Program-made: the position numbers and the translations under genes
In this document: one piece after another, positions 1 through 12,775 of the stretch
How positions within the stretch are numbered: position 1 is the first letter of the stretch
Layout of the letters: each line of letters opens with the position of its first letter
Origin: Owenia fusiformis
Taxonomy: Eukaryota; Annelida; Polychaeta; Sabellida; Oweniidae
NCBI GenBank assembly: GCA_903813345.2
Contig: CAIIXF020000009.1
Span: forward strand, 20,175,759 to 20,239,758
Direction: 5' to 3'
DNA length: 64,000 nt
The notes under the pieces: model-generated
What the model was told of the DNA's origin: nothing
The model's database searches: none
The model's input: the letters and a program-made list of their open reading frames with translations, nothing else

Positions 1-245
1 ATAACGTATATGGCACCCATTTTTCTCAAAATATTTGGTCACCATGGTATTAACATGCGCAAGGCTCCTGCCATGACTGTGGTAATGTTAAAATATATTG
101 CTATGACCGTGACAATTACTGTTATATTCTATGACGATGAGTATAACCATGACAATGCTATATTATACTGCAAGGCCTGCCGTGACTGTAGTAATGTTGA
201 AATATATTACAGTGCCTGCTATAGACCATGGTATAACCCTGATAA
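1..245. repeat. Imperfect direct repeat in a ZFAND4 intron
   Basis: Two diverged copies of a segment starting AAGG..CTGCC(A/G)TGACTGT, at about 61 and 172, are offset by about 110 bp. Between them are shorter related stretches with ATGAC and TATA motifs. The stretch is open in one frame for 81 codons, but the reading looks like repeat translated by chance, with no recognisable domain. Positions 246-550 show only AT-rich intron. Confidence 0.4.
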
Positions 246-550
246 TATTCAATAAATGCTTTGCCTGGTAGAGACATTGACAATTAAACAGTTTAATACC
301 ACAATCACAGTGTTTAACTACCTTTAACCATGTAAAAATGTCTATTGTATATTAAAATTCACATTAATTTTCGCATATTTTAAACTCATAACATTAATCA
401 TTTCCAAGAAATAAAACACATACTTTCTATCATAATAATAAAGGGTTTCGAGGGGCAACCCTTCAAAATAGAAAAATAATGAAAGCAGGATAAAAAGCAT
501 TCGATTTAAAATTCATCTAGAATAATGTAATGCATGAATTATGTTTGCAG

Positions 551-3500
551 GCATCCCCATCTCCCAACAAAATCTGATCTGGCACGACACTGTACTGGAG
601 GATGAGTGGTGTCTTCATGACTACAGCATTCATGATGGGGCTACTCTGAGACTGGTTCTAGGAATGCGTGGGGGGCCCATCAATACAAGAAGAAGTAAGT
701 TATAAAAATTCATACATGTGTATGTAATCTTAACAGCCCATCCTCGTTCACTTAGCTCTAGTCATTTAGAGTTAAGGGTTAGTTTGAACACAGTGAAAAC
801 TGAGCGTGTGAAGATGGCCATTGTTGAGGCGAATTAAATCAGGGCTGCCTGGGAATGAGATTACTTTTCAGATCTCCAAAACTCTGAACTCATTTCAAGA
901 CCATTCATTCCATTGTTCCATTGTTATCCCATCGAACGAAGTTCGAAGGGATATAGGGAACGCCTCCGTCCGTCCGTCCGTACGTACGTCCGTACGTCCG
1001 TCCGTCCGTCTGTCCGTCCGTCCGTCCGGGCAATAACTCAAATACCGTTGGCCCGATTTTGTTCATATATTGTACACATATACCCTATGGGGGTAAAAGT
1101 TCTGCTCGAAAGCCGATTTTCAAAATGGCCGCTCATTTCAAAATGGCGGCCATTTTAGTGCCGATGTTACAGTAATTTAGGTGCAATATGTAAAACTGTA
1201 ATAGCAATATGTTTTAAATGTAAAAAAATTATAAAGGACATTAATAATGCTACAAATGTAGATATTAAAGAAGCAAATGGCAGCCATCTTGAAAAATGGC
1301 GGCCTTTACTAGTCATTTTACGATTTTTGCTATAACTCAAAAAATAGTGGAGCGATTTTGTTCATATTTGGTATGTGAATACTATAAGCATTGCACACTG
1401 TCTAAAGACACTTTTGGTAGAAGGTGGCCATTTTGAAAAAAATTTTGAAAAATGGCCGCCATTTTAACGTATTTTACTATAACTCGAAAAGTAGTGGAGC
1501 GATTTTGTTCATATTTGGTATGTGAATACTATAAGCATGGCACACTGTCTATTTCTAATGACACTTTTGGTAGAAGGTGGCCATTTTGAAAAATGGCCGC
1601 CATTTTAACGTATTTTACTATAACTCGAAAAGTAGTGAAGCGGTTTTGTTCATATTTGATATGTGAATACTTTAAGCATGGCACATTGTCTAATAAAACT
1701 TTGGGGAGTAGTCGGCCATTTTGAAAAATGGCCACCATTTTTATGTGTGTTATTTTATTTCACAAGTACGTGTGCGATTTTTCAAAAATTTTAGAGGTTG
1801 CTACTTAAAAGCATATTATTTCTTCTGATGACAACTTGGCTAGTGAGCAACCATTTTGAAAATGGTGGCCTTTCTGGTGTGTTGTTTTATGATATTTGCT
1901 ATTCGTTTGTAAAAATGCCAGCTATTTCTGTTCGATGGGATTCGCTACGCTTTGGCGTTGCCGTTGTTCTGGTTTTTCATATGCATGGAGTAATATTTGT
2001 AGCCATATAAGACATTACATACATATGATTTTTAAAGGTATTCTTTAATGAGAGTGTAATAAAATTATTTCAATGCTGGCCGTTATATATTTCAGTTCCT
2101 ATGGAAGACCCAGGTCTGAGAGAAATGGCTGAATACATGGAAGCCAACAAGGATGAAATAATGGATAAAATCCCAGGCAACCGCCAAGTCACACTGCTAG
2201 TCTTTCGAGATGGTGATCAACTGAACTTTTTCCGTGTGGTAGACCGAGGGGACGGCACCCTCACCCCACTGTCTGAGTCCCTATCTGGGGCATCCATGTA
2301 CAACATGTGTGATGAGGAGGAAGAAGTTGAAGCTGAACCCACTCATGAAAAAGTTGAAGAAAATACAAAAATGCAAGAAAAATTAGACCTTCTTCGCATG
2401 AAAATGAAAGATTTAAATTTGAATAAAAAGGTGAGGTCTTGTTATATATATGGAGGTTGCGGTTACCATTACTAAAATTAATACCAGTGATACCGTGAAA
2501 GGTTGAGGACTTAATTAAGGAATATCTGAAAGGCAGCATCACCACCTGTAAATGGCTAATTCAGAATTGTTATGTTTTAAGTCAGAATATCAATAGTTTA
2601 AGGTTTTAAATTAACAGTTCAATGTCATCCATCATTTGATTCAAGAAACTTTAAATGCCATTACAAAACGCTATATTTTGATCAAACTGATTTGCTCCGA
2701 AAAATCAATAACAAATAGTGGTATAGGTCTTGCCATGTTTTAACAGTTTCTTGTATGTCAGCTCATTTTAATTAAATTCATGCATTTCAGGGGTTTCATT
2801 AGCAGCATTTTGCCTGTTGTTTTCATTTATTTAGCCTGTTGTGAGAAATTCTAGTGAAACCCCTGCATTTATTTCTGATAATAATGTTAGCACGTGAATG
2901 TTAGACCAACTGTCAAGATATCTGTCTTAACAGTAAGAACTGTTAAGACACATGTAAGATCTCAGTTTTAACCCTGTGCTTATTTGAATTATTATCTCAC
3001 CACCAAGAAATATTGTTATCCGTCATTTTTCATGTTTAGGGCTTGTAGTAACTTTAAGGTTATGTGTTGTCTAGTTATTCAGCTTTTACTACTTTTACTT
3101 ATTTATTTCAATAAACCAGAATGACTGTTCTATTGAACTGTTTTTTTCTCAAATTTTAGCTCAAATCTTCATTTTTAAGTCTCAAAGTCCCTTTTAACAA
3201 ATTAAAGTGACATATTTATTATTTGATATATATTAGGGTACTTATCATTGAAGGACTTAAAAATTGACATACAAAATAGAGAGACATTGACGCCTACTTA
3301 AAAAACAATCAGGCACCACAGATTAAGTACTTATACCATATTCCATTAGGTTTGTTTAAATAATAAATCTATAGTTAAACTTTTAAACTTTAAACTCATG
3401 TTCAAGCACTTATAATCATGAAAATTCTAATTTTTATTGTGAGGGCAAAGTTTTGATCCCTCCCTACATACTTCAGTACCAATTGCTCTTTGGAATATAA

Positions 3501-6500
3501 AAATACCTTTAAATGTGAATAAGTCATTCTAAAAATCAATTCTTAATTCTACCCCTTGCCTAGTTTCTAATGCTATAGTACTTGTGTGTCTTTATGCTAG
3601 TAAGTGACAATTCAGTATTCATAGAAGTCATATAATTTCCCTTATACTTTCTTAATACCGGTCTTTTAATAATGATAAAAAGAACTGAATCGAACTCAAT
3701 AAAGCCACATAGGTAGCTTTGTGTGGGGCTTTTTATATTGATTTTAGGTCATTTTAACCGATAAGAGACTTGTATAAGTACATGTATGTTATAGAGATTA
3801 TAAAGATTATCTCCAGGCGCATATTATATTGAATTGAACTTCATAATAACTGTGTATTGACTACAAATTGTTTAAAACAGATTACAATAAATGTTGCTAA
3901 GTAGCTAAGGAACCAATGACTTTTTAATGTCATTACAAAATACATATGTAACAATGAATACATTTACATTGAGATCAAGAAACCCTTTATATTAGGTTAA
4001 AAGTGTTATTCATGGTTAAATGTATCTGAATTAAACTCGTACCTTTAAGCTGCCAAGGGGACTTATGGTTTCTATTTTCCCTGTTGGGACACATTGGCCT
4101 TTTCATGTGAAATTAACAAAGTACAGTGCACACTCCAGGCCTGTCAACTGTCCCGCAATTTGCGTATTTGTCACGCATTTGCTGAAGAATTTGAAGTCAC
4201 CCCAGTTATTTTTGCGTGACAGAAAATGTCACGCAAATACGCATTTTACCTGGTAATTGTCAAGCAAAAATATTTCTGTTGTAAAATTTCTAAAAAAGTT
4301 CGTCTACACAGCAAAAATACGAACGCCGAAAAAAAACGTACGCATTTCGTTCCGACTTTTCACGCGAATCACTAATATGTCACGCATTCCGTTCGAGAAA
4401 TTTCGTACCTACAAAAATTTGAGGTGTTCAAAATTTGACAAGATGTCATAAAATTTAAACCAAGGTGTTCAAAATTTGGATCAAGGTGTTCAGATTTGGA
4501 CCAAGGTGTCCACATTTAGAGGGGAGGTGTTCAACATTTCCAAGTCACTCATGTTAGGTGTTCCCAAGTTGACAGGCCTGACACTCTTTGTCATAAAGTC
4601 ATTCCAGTATCTTATTTCTTATACTGATCTTTTCAATGATGTAGTATTAATACCATCTTTACATGATCTATCATAGATTTAGTTGGGTCATAGTAGATAA
4701 GGGTAATAACAGTTGTCAGATTATCTACAAGGTAATTTGGTATATGCAATATTAAGTCTCACCCCCCCCCCCCCCCATCACAAAGAAAAAATATCATTAA
4801 TAAATGAAACATTGGAAGTTTTTTTAAATCTGTTCAGAATTTTAAAAATGATGCCATATGACTCTTAACATCTCTGCTCTCTTGAATGATTAATCAAAGT
4901 TATTAAGGAAAAATATTTTTGTTTTCAGCCGAAGAAGAAGCCACGTCCACCTTCAGGAGGACGACCAGGTAGTAAGACCCGGGTCAGGTACAGAGTACAC
5001 AGTGCTAAGTCAAAGAAGCATGCTCTCAATAAAAACACTTGCCTGCCACCAGTGGGTCAGTCTGTTGTTGGAGCAGGGGTGGTAGATGATTCCTCCAATG
5101 CTGACATCCCTGTCATATTAGACCCAACCACAGCAGGAGCTGTTGGGACTGTGCCTCTTGCACCATCATTTAAGAAACATATTGAGAAGTTTGACTCTAG
5201 TGGTGGGAGTGGTGTTGCTACAGAGATGAGCTACATGCTACCCAGCCATCCTCCTCTTTCCGCTTCCCGCAGGAAGCTAGATGCAATCAGTGAAAGTGCC
5301 AAACTACGGAGATCTCTATCACGTGTTCATGAGTCTGGTACTGAGTCACCCTCTGTGCCTTCTACCTCAACGCAAAAGTCAAGCGGCAATGAAAAATATA
5401 GAGAATTAGCTCAAATTGATGAAAGACCCCCTTCGTCATCTAGAAGAGCTTTGAAAACTGTAGATCAATTACCAGACCAGTACAAATTACATAGTCCAAG
5501 GCCGCCAAACTCACCCAGGAAAAAGGAAGTGACTCTAGATAGTCTTAAAGAATCTCTACGGCCACCTACATCTAGCAAACCTATGTCAGGAAAATCAATA
5601 GACTACAAAGAGTCCATAGGACGTCCAACGACCTCTAGTCGTAAAGGAGAAGTGACCTTAGAAAGTCTTAAAGAATCTCTTGGTCGGCCAAATACCAGTT
5701 CACGATATGGGCTGAAGAAGGACTTAGTATTGGAAAGTTTATCTCAAAGTGAGGCACGTGCAATGTCAGGACTTTTACGCCAGGCTTCCATTGAGCGTCT
5801 AGGCTCATCAAAAATTGGACCATTTTCTCGTAGTTCTAGTCGAGTGAATGGGGAGGGTAGGATCCCGACTCCAGAGGGCAGACTAGTGGTAAGTGAAAGT
5901 TTATATATTATTTACAAACAAATTAAATAATTAGCCCATTTTTATTCTGCAATACTTATTGCCATTGCCCTCTTAGACTACAATGCAATTTACAATGCAT
6001 AATAATTCATGTAGTATTGTAGTAGTGGTACTTCACTGTATTTGCACTTATGAAAATACTGCTCTTTTACTATTGATATAACACTATCATATGGCTAATC
6101 AGCTGTTCTACATTTTGCAGTCTGCCCGCTTACAGAGGCTATCAGCAAGTCGTGATGGTCGTTTGCTGTCCCCCACACATCGATTGCCACCAGTCAAAGC
6201 CAAAAAGAAGTCAGGAAAGCGTTGTTTTGTCTGTGCCAAGAAAACTGGGTTGGCTACTAGTTATCAATGCAGGTGAGTGTTGGATAAACATGGCAACTAA
6301 TGCTCCCTGATATTAGGGTTAATTTGGTGGTGTGTGGGTTATTTTGGCAAATTGAATCTGTTGAATTTTGTTTAATTAATATACAGTTGCTTAAAGTCAT
6401 GTTTTTGCTCTTTATTTATTTGTGGTAACCTGAATCACTAAGAGAAACATTTGAAAAACCTTAAAAATACAAAACTATATAAATCACCACAAATACTGTA

Positions 6501-6672
6501 AATCCCCTTCAAAAAATAAGTACATTTTTCTTGCAGATGTGGGAACAATTTCTGTGCTACTCATCGCTACGCAGAGTCACACGACTGTTCCTTTGACTAC
6601 AAAACTGAAGGCCGCAAACTTCTAGAGCAAAGCAATCCTGTGGTACAGGCCCCAAAATTGCCAAAAATATAA
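551..6672 (+). CDS. ZFAND4: ZFAND4: AN1-type zinc finger and ubiquitin-like domain protein (3' five exons, 5' end outside window)
   Basis: Exons 551-694, 2096-2430, 4929-5888, 6121-6272 and 6537-6672 join in one frame with GT-AG borders and give 574 visible residues. The first exon carries the second half of a ubiquitin-like fold (QQNLIWHD, RLVLGMRGGPINTRR). The second has the conserved block VTLLVFRDGDQLNFFRVVDR and PLSESLSG, which matches vertebrate ZFAND4/ANUBL1 closely. The long third exon is a low-complexity Ser/Pro/Arg-rich region with an internal repeat. The last two exons form the AN1 zinc finger (visible residues about 515-548, CFVC..CRC..FC..H..H.C), with all eight zinc ligands present. 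The protein ends in KLPKI. The family is poorly characterised; a ubiquitin-related role is inferred from the domains. The missing part is the start and the first half of the ubiquitin-like domain. The frame is intact, so it is not a pseudogene. Confidence 0.93.
927..1940. mobile_element. Non-autonomous element with central ~144-bp tandem repeat and GTCC microsatellite
   Basis: An 11-bp perfect inverted pair bounds the region: TCCCATCGAAC (927-937) and GTTCGATGGGA (1930-1940). Next to the left end is a GTCC/GTACG microsatellite (966-1028). The interior has at least three tandem copies, starting near 1353, 1500 and 1641, of a unit of about 141-147 bp that includes ATTTTGTTCATATTTGGTAT and GGCCATTTTGAAAAATGGCC hairpins. 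It lies in a ZFAND4 intron. No transposase is seen. Similar left ends occur widely in bivalve genomes (recalled, not checked). Confidence 0.7.
2788..2865. mobile_element. Short MITE, CAGGGGTTTCA family, copy 1
   Basis: A 78-bp inverted repeat beginning CAGGGGTTTCATTAG and ending CTAGTGAAACCCCTG, flanked by CATTT on both sides (2783-2787 and 2866-2870), a possible target duplication. A second, longer copy of the family lies at 16239-16411. Confidence 0.65.
4136..4580. mobile_element. 445-bp DNA-transposon-like insertion with 14-bp TIRs and 6-bp flanking duplication
   Basis: CAGGCCTGTCAACT (4136-4149) and its exact reverse complement (4567-4580) form terminal inverted repeats. ACACTC is present directly outside both ends (4130-4135 and 4581-4586). 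Inside are repeated GTCACGCA motifs and several CAAGGTGTTCAAAATTTGGA-type short tandem units. Short open frames here are not genes. The element is in the intron before the large ZFAND4 exon. Confidence 0.75.
4761..4776. repeat. Poly-C tract
   Basis: An uninterrupted run of about 16 C residues in the ZFAND4 intron. Length may be unstable or affected by sequencing. Confidence 0.9.
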
Positions 6673-8444
6673 TCCTAATAAATTTACAGTAAAACATTAA
6701 TAATATAATTTATTTGCCAATAGAGTTTTTTTAAAGATACAATCATTGCATACATGAATTAAAATAAAACAAAATAAGATGAAGGAAATTTTAAAAAAAT
6801 TATGAATTTAAAATGAATTGTGTAACATTGAAATATTTTAGATTATTTGAAAAATGCTAGGCTATCATTATTTTTAATACAATGTGTCAGAATGTAAGCC
6901 AAAAAACATTGATTTATTCATCAATGTCTGTGAATTCAAACAAAGTCTCATATGATTCCCGAGAACAACTTGGATTGATTTCCATAGTAATGAAGCTAAT
7001 TTGAAAAAGCAAGATAGGATTATTCCAAAATATTGATAAAATGAAAAACAGTCCTTGTCTCAGCCCACAAAGGTGGAACTGGGGGTAACCAAGAAATTCT
7101 AGGATTATATGAATTCAGCAACAACTCATCTGGAATGATCTAAACATATATGCCAAGATTGATGTAAGCTTGAATCGTTCGAATTAACGCTCCTTAAGAG
7201 TTTACATTGTCAAAAATGTCAACATGATGCTGATCAATGTGAATGTCTTGAAAGACTATGTTTTGAAGATATGCACTTGTTTGCTTTGCAGTCTTATAAA
7301 GTATTTATATTTATTGTTACATTGAATGCTGCATTCTGGAACTAAATATGCCAACAACTTAAAGTCACGCATTGTTCTGTTGTTTAGGCTATCACATAAA
7401 ACATTGCAAAGATGCTATTGAATATCAATATCTCATTCATATAGAACTCTGTAGAAATTGTTTTGTCCATTGTTATCAAGAAATTGCTTAATTTGTGTGT
7501 ATTTTGCAAACTTTGATTTTGCTTTGTACATTATGTTGATTTTTAAATTGTTTCTTTATGATAGCTTCTACTATTGTTATTACTGAGTTGAGGTTGCTTA
7601 TTTGTGATCAGTATTTATTTGTTTACATACACATTTTAATGAATATGTACAGTATGTCTAGCAGGTTTACATATTTTCAAGATCACATACATGTATACCA
7701 TGTACAGCGATATGTATGGACATGTTTTGTTTGCACACATATTGTATGCATATATATGTGTATATTTGTACTTATAAATGATTATGTATGTTCATGTAAA
7801 GTTATTTATTGTTATTGTGACTTTAAAGGCAGAATCAGATCTCTAGGGAGTGACAAAATTACAAGCAATACTAGTATGTACAATTGATCTTCCAAACTAT
7901 GCCTTACAATAGCAAATGCAATATCTTCCAAAAGATCAGTGATATGTTATAAATTGGTGAAGTTGTAACGGATTCAAAGTGCAAAAATCCCAAATGATAA
8001 AAATGGCAACCATAATTATTGAAAAATAACACATTATTGTAAAAATCTTTAGTTTTCTTGAAGTAAAGATGCACTTTGTTGATTTTTAGAAAATAGACAT
8101 GACAAGGATTTATATGAGCCAGAAATATTCTAAAATTGAAACAATTCTTTGTTTAGCTTGCTAGCTAGATCTGATTCTCTCTTTAAATATCCATTTCATA
8201 ATGAAAGTACATATTTTAAAAATTATGTAACATGGCTTTGATTTGTTGTGAATTGATGAATTTCATAGACTGAGTTAGGCATTTAGACATTTGTATAATT
8301 TTCAAACTGTTTCAAATTGTTTACTTTTGTATATTTAAATTACAAACTGAAAAAGATTCCAATAATTTTGCACACAAACACCAGGTAACTATTTTTTGTT
8401 AATCCACAATACTTTCTAGATGTTGGCATCTGATAAATATCTTA

Positions 8445-8902
8445 TTTAAAGGAGCAGTATTCCCAAACATTTTCTGTGTAAGTATAACTTAAACAGCTCA
8501 TTAATTTGATATCAATTGTTTTATACATTTTTGGTACAGTAATTATAAGTTGTTCAAAAAACTACTCGGAGCTGCCATTTTGAATGGAAGTTCCCCGATG
8601 GTTGTCACAACAGCCTATTTTAACATTGCATTGTAGGATAAAATATATAAAGTTCAACCTAATGTATTGTTAAGAATCTCTTGAAAACCATGACTAAAAC
8701 ATACATACCATCGTTGGATGCATATCTTGACCTGAATATGATATTTGACATCATTCCCTAAATAGTACCTGTAATGCTAAAGTAGGCTGTTGAAATGGTC
8801 ATTTTGAATAAAACTAGATCTTACAATTTTCATTTTAATCATCATATGGGGTGTTTAAGCTATACCAGCACTAAAACTCTTTGGGCATAGTATCCCTTTA
8901 AA
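8445..8902. mobile_element. MITE with TTTAAAGG..CCCTTTAAA ends
   Basis: The left end TTTAAAGGAGCAGTATTCCC and the right end, read on the other strand as TTTAAAGGGATACTATGCCC, are imperfect inverted repeats about 458 bp apart. The TTAA inside the ends would suit a piggyBac-like duplication, but that is inference. No coding sequence lies inside. Confidence 0.5.
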
Positions 8903-9562
8903 GACAGTGGCTCATTCAAAGACCAATAGAGACTTCATTTTCAATTTATTTTTAAGAATGTACTGTAGTGATAATAGCCTATGGAACAAATGTGATATTT
9001 AAAAGCAATCAACAATAAAATCATGTTAATGTAACATTAAGATTTATATTAAATCAATCAATCAGAATTGTTTTTATGTTAAGATGAGAATTATGCTAAT
9101 GAGTTTATCATGTTCATTTGTGTGTTTGGCAATTTTGATGTTCTTTGTGCCTGCTTTATATACACACTTAAGTTATGCATGAGTATAACCCTGGATTGCA
9201 TTTAACATTGAATATCTCTCTCACTTGTTAGATTTGTATGTGATTATTCATTATCTATACAACACTTAGGGGTTCGAGTTAGATGTGGAAATGGTTTATT
9301 TTATTGTGAACCTCTAAAAGTATAAAGCCCATGAAGAAGAACAGTGTTTGTAATTTCTATACAAAGAATGTTTGTGAATTAATATTACTTTTTTCAGTGT
9401 TATAAATTACAGTTTCATCTTATCAGCATTAGAATGTCTACTAAATGTATGATATAAATTCCACCTTATCTGCAATTTTTGTGATTTTATTTCAAATAAA
9501 CAAAGTATATTTGCATCTCAACATTTTGTCATGTTATTTTCTATATGTACTATACATCATTG

Positions 9563-9712
9563 TGTCTTTGCCAATAAGTGGTGACATATTGTTACAGACA
9601 TTTTTGTGACTGACATTGATTTAGTGTCTGTTACAATTAGAAGGTGTTAAACTTTGGTGGTCATATGCAATACCATACAAGGTAATGACATTTTGTCACA
9701 TTAATGGCTTGT
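9563..9712 (+). mobile_element. Short copy of the GTGGTGACAT element family
   Basis: It begins TGTCTTTGCCAATAAGTGGT and continues GACATATTGTT, and ends GACATTTTGTCACATTAATG. Both ends match the large element at 46347-48425. This copy has no tandem array, so it shows the family's array-free form. Confidence 0.65.
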
Positions 9713-10180
9713 TTATAATTCACCCATATACCAGTTTATGAAGATATGGTAACAACTGCAAAAGCACATTTCAAAATGAAAATTGATTATTTTTTCCTAT
9801 CAAAAGCAAGGATTTTATGTGACCAGGATGCAGTTAAGGGAACAGATTCTGATCCTAATTCTGATCTTAAGTTACCTCCAAAACTAAAAACATATTTTTC
9901 AGAAGAATCTGCATTCTTCTGCTCTTTCAACGGACTTTGTAATGAGGCTATCAACAATCTTAGAGCACCTAGATATTAAAGTCCAACCACAATTTTTTTT
10001 ATTTGACCACATTATTTAAAAGTAAAAAAAGTTGTTCCAAGTGTCCAGATATTCACGAATGTGTTGGAATCAGATCATATCATACCATGTTATTTCACCT
10101 CAATTGCTCTATGATCCATTCCATACATGGTCTATATATTTCTCAGATTTCCACAAAGAGTGCATAAACATACCTAGATT

Positions 10181-10309
10181 ATTATTAGTTGAGGGATAAT
10201 AAATATTCAATTCAGTGACCTACATTTTTATACATTCAAAAAGTAGGTCACTGAATTTTCTAAATTTTTATATATTATAGAAAATTACCATTTACCCTCA
10301 ACTATTAAT
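10181..10309. mobile_element. Foldback MITE
   Basis: Nested inverted repeats: outer arms ATTATTAGTTGAGGG / CCCTCAACTATTAAT (2 mismatches) and inner arms TTCAGTGACCTAC / GTAGGTCACTGAA. The whole 129 bp would fold into one long hairpin. Confidence 0.6.
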
Positions 10310-12526
10310 CCTTTGGGTGCATATATGTACCTTGTGTAAAACTGAAAGGAGTTGTGTGTTTCAGAAAATAAACATGGGCCACCAGAAGAAGCCAAGCTGA
10401 AAGCCATTACATGAATTTGTGAACATACATAAGTACCTACACATAAAAGAAAAAATTATCATCGCCCCTGCATATTACTGCATAAAGTATTTTTACTCCA
10501 AAGTGCTTGTGTCTATGGGTTAGAGTGGGTCTTGACTCTTGAACCCCCTCCATTATGTGCCACGCCCACTTTCTTTGAGAACTGCTCCCCTACTATTTAT
10601 TGATGGAAAAAGCTATTCAAATAGTACTATCTATATTATTCCGTTTGCAGACACTTTGTCTCTTGAAAGCTCATGCTTAGTTCGGACCTATAAGTTTCAC
10701 GAGCGTTCGGTGATGGTCTAAATTAAAAGTTAAAACGTAAAAGTTAAGCGTTCGTATTTTTAGCGACTATGAGTGAAAATAAATTTGCACATCTGTTGTA
10801 GAAATTGGTTACTAACCAAGAATCCTGGTGAAAATAGCGGTAAGAGAGTTCGATTATAATGAAGGAGTATGCCTTGTACTTTGTAGAGAGCATAATTCTT
10901 GCACATCCTGACGATTATTTAAAAAAATTGTATCTAAATGTTTTTGGTGGGTGATAATTGAGTCTATTTTATTACAAAATATGTTGAATATACACCATAT
11001 CACCTTCTCTTCCACCACAATGTAACAACTCAATACTACACTTTTACGTCACATGTATTATAGTTAATCAAACATGATAATTCTGGATTAGGTTTGTTGA
11101 ATCCATGTTGACTCATCTCAAGACTGTAAAGACTGTGAATTCATGCTTGAGTATAAACACAGGTACAGGTTACTCAATCTCTCCTGGAAGTGATAAGTGT
11201 GCATTAGTTATATACCAAATATCCGACCCGTCAGCTGAAATAATGAATACCCAATTAGCATTTGAATAGATTTTATTGCCCACTGCTGAGAAGTCCGATA
11301 GCCACCAGCTACCGAGTGGGGGTCCACTTTTGACTCAACTATCCATCTTATCTGTTTACCTAATCTTTCAAATGAGGGTTATCATTCATAATATCAATAG
11401 GATCTCCTGGACCCTGTTGCTTTAATAGCTTTATTGCATGATAAATATCTCAAACTAACACCAAATGACAACATGTTCGCTAGAATCTTCATAAAACAGG
11501 TTATATAATGTTACTTCCTTGCTACATGTACTTCATGCCTATGTAGTATGTAGCCTTCAGTGAGGGCTTATTATATTTGTTATGGGTATTGTACTGACAT
11601 TAGGTAAAATTGGAGGGGGGCTTGAACTTGTGTTTTTCATAAAGAAAACAGCTACTGTAGCTACACATTCAACACACCATTAGAAAGCACATTTTATCTT
11701 CTTAGGTCCTTTGTACTAGTGTTGTCGCATTGTGCCATATTCGTACATTGATGCATCGGCAATTTTCAATAGTAAACATCGATGCTCGTTACAATGTACA
11801 TTGGGAAAAGTCTTACAAATTTACTGCCATTATAAAATTTGAATGCAACAAATAAATAATAGTATGATACCTCTGGGTGGTCACATGCGTAAACAAATGA
11901 TAAGTTAAAACATTTTAAAAGTGAAAGCATATCAGAGAATATTTGAAGATGAACTAAAGAATGAAAAAGGTATTTGCACGAAAACAATGCATCGCCAGAG
12001 TCACTTTTGGTTATGTATCAATTAATCACCACTTTATACTAGAATCAAATCAAACATTCAGGGACACAATATCTCAAAAGAAACAACATTTTTAATCAAT
12101 ATAGTGAGATATACAATGTCGCTGAAGAAATAAATAATAATTTGTAAAAATTACCAAACTTTAACCGCAAAAGAAACAAAAAGATCCAATCAAGATACAC
12201 AATGTCACAATACAAACAAAGAAAATATTGACATAAATATCCAAATCAAACTTGGAATATGCTGCATATGAAACACCTTCGTTAACCAATAGACAACTGT
12301 ACTACATGATACAACTGAGTGATCAAGTCATTTCTCTGCCATTGTAGGCATTCCACGATATCTCGACAGAGTTTGTTGCTTTCATATAGTTTTTCCTTTG
12401 TGTACACTTCCTAACACTCCATAAAAGGCTGCATATGGAGACTGCAGGTGACAGGGAATACAAAATCATTTTTTTAATCATGTGATTGGTTCTTATTCCA
12501 TGAGAAAGCAAGAATTTTTCCAATGG

Positions 12527-12700
12527 TATACAGAAAAAAGATACACTTGGGGTACATCTCATAATCAAGAATTATCAAATTTAAATGCAAGTGAGATGAG
12601 GTTGGTTGAAAAGATGTGCATTGTATTCCTCCGTGCATTCTGTAAGAGGCAGATAATATGTCTCTTGATTATGAGATGTACCAGAATCTTTTTTCTGAGT
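12527..12700. repeat. Inverted repeat just upstream of the zinc-finger gene exon
   Basis: GGTACATCTCATAATCAAG (12551-12569) and its exact reverse complement (about 12659-12677) are extended on the outside by AAAAAAGAT / ATCTTTTTT. The two arms enclose about 90 bp. Foldback MITE-like; it sits within 100 bp of the splice acceptor of the first recognised exon. Confidence 0.6.
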
Positions 12701-12775
12701 AGTATAATTATGTACAATATACATTTTCGTATATTTATTCTTGTAGTGACTTGTTCCCCTGCCATTATTCCAGAG

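Larger units (their letters stand above)
6673..12700. other. Gene-free stretch between ZFAND4 and the zinc-finger gene
   Basis: AT-rich sequence that holds the 3' UTR of ZFAND4 (AATAAA at 6677-6682 lies only five bases after the stop, so the working signal may be further on), MITEs at 8445-8902 and 10181-10309, and a copy of the GTGGTGACAT element family at 9563-9712. A 77-codon open frame at 9746-9979 follows that copy; it has no recognisable domain and I do not call it a gene. No convincing spliced exons were seen on either strand. Confidence 0.5.

Noticed and set aside
9746-9979. 77-codon open frame with a coding-like look
   Set aside because: No recognisable domain, no good splice or promoter context, and it directly follows a mobile-element copy.
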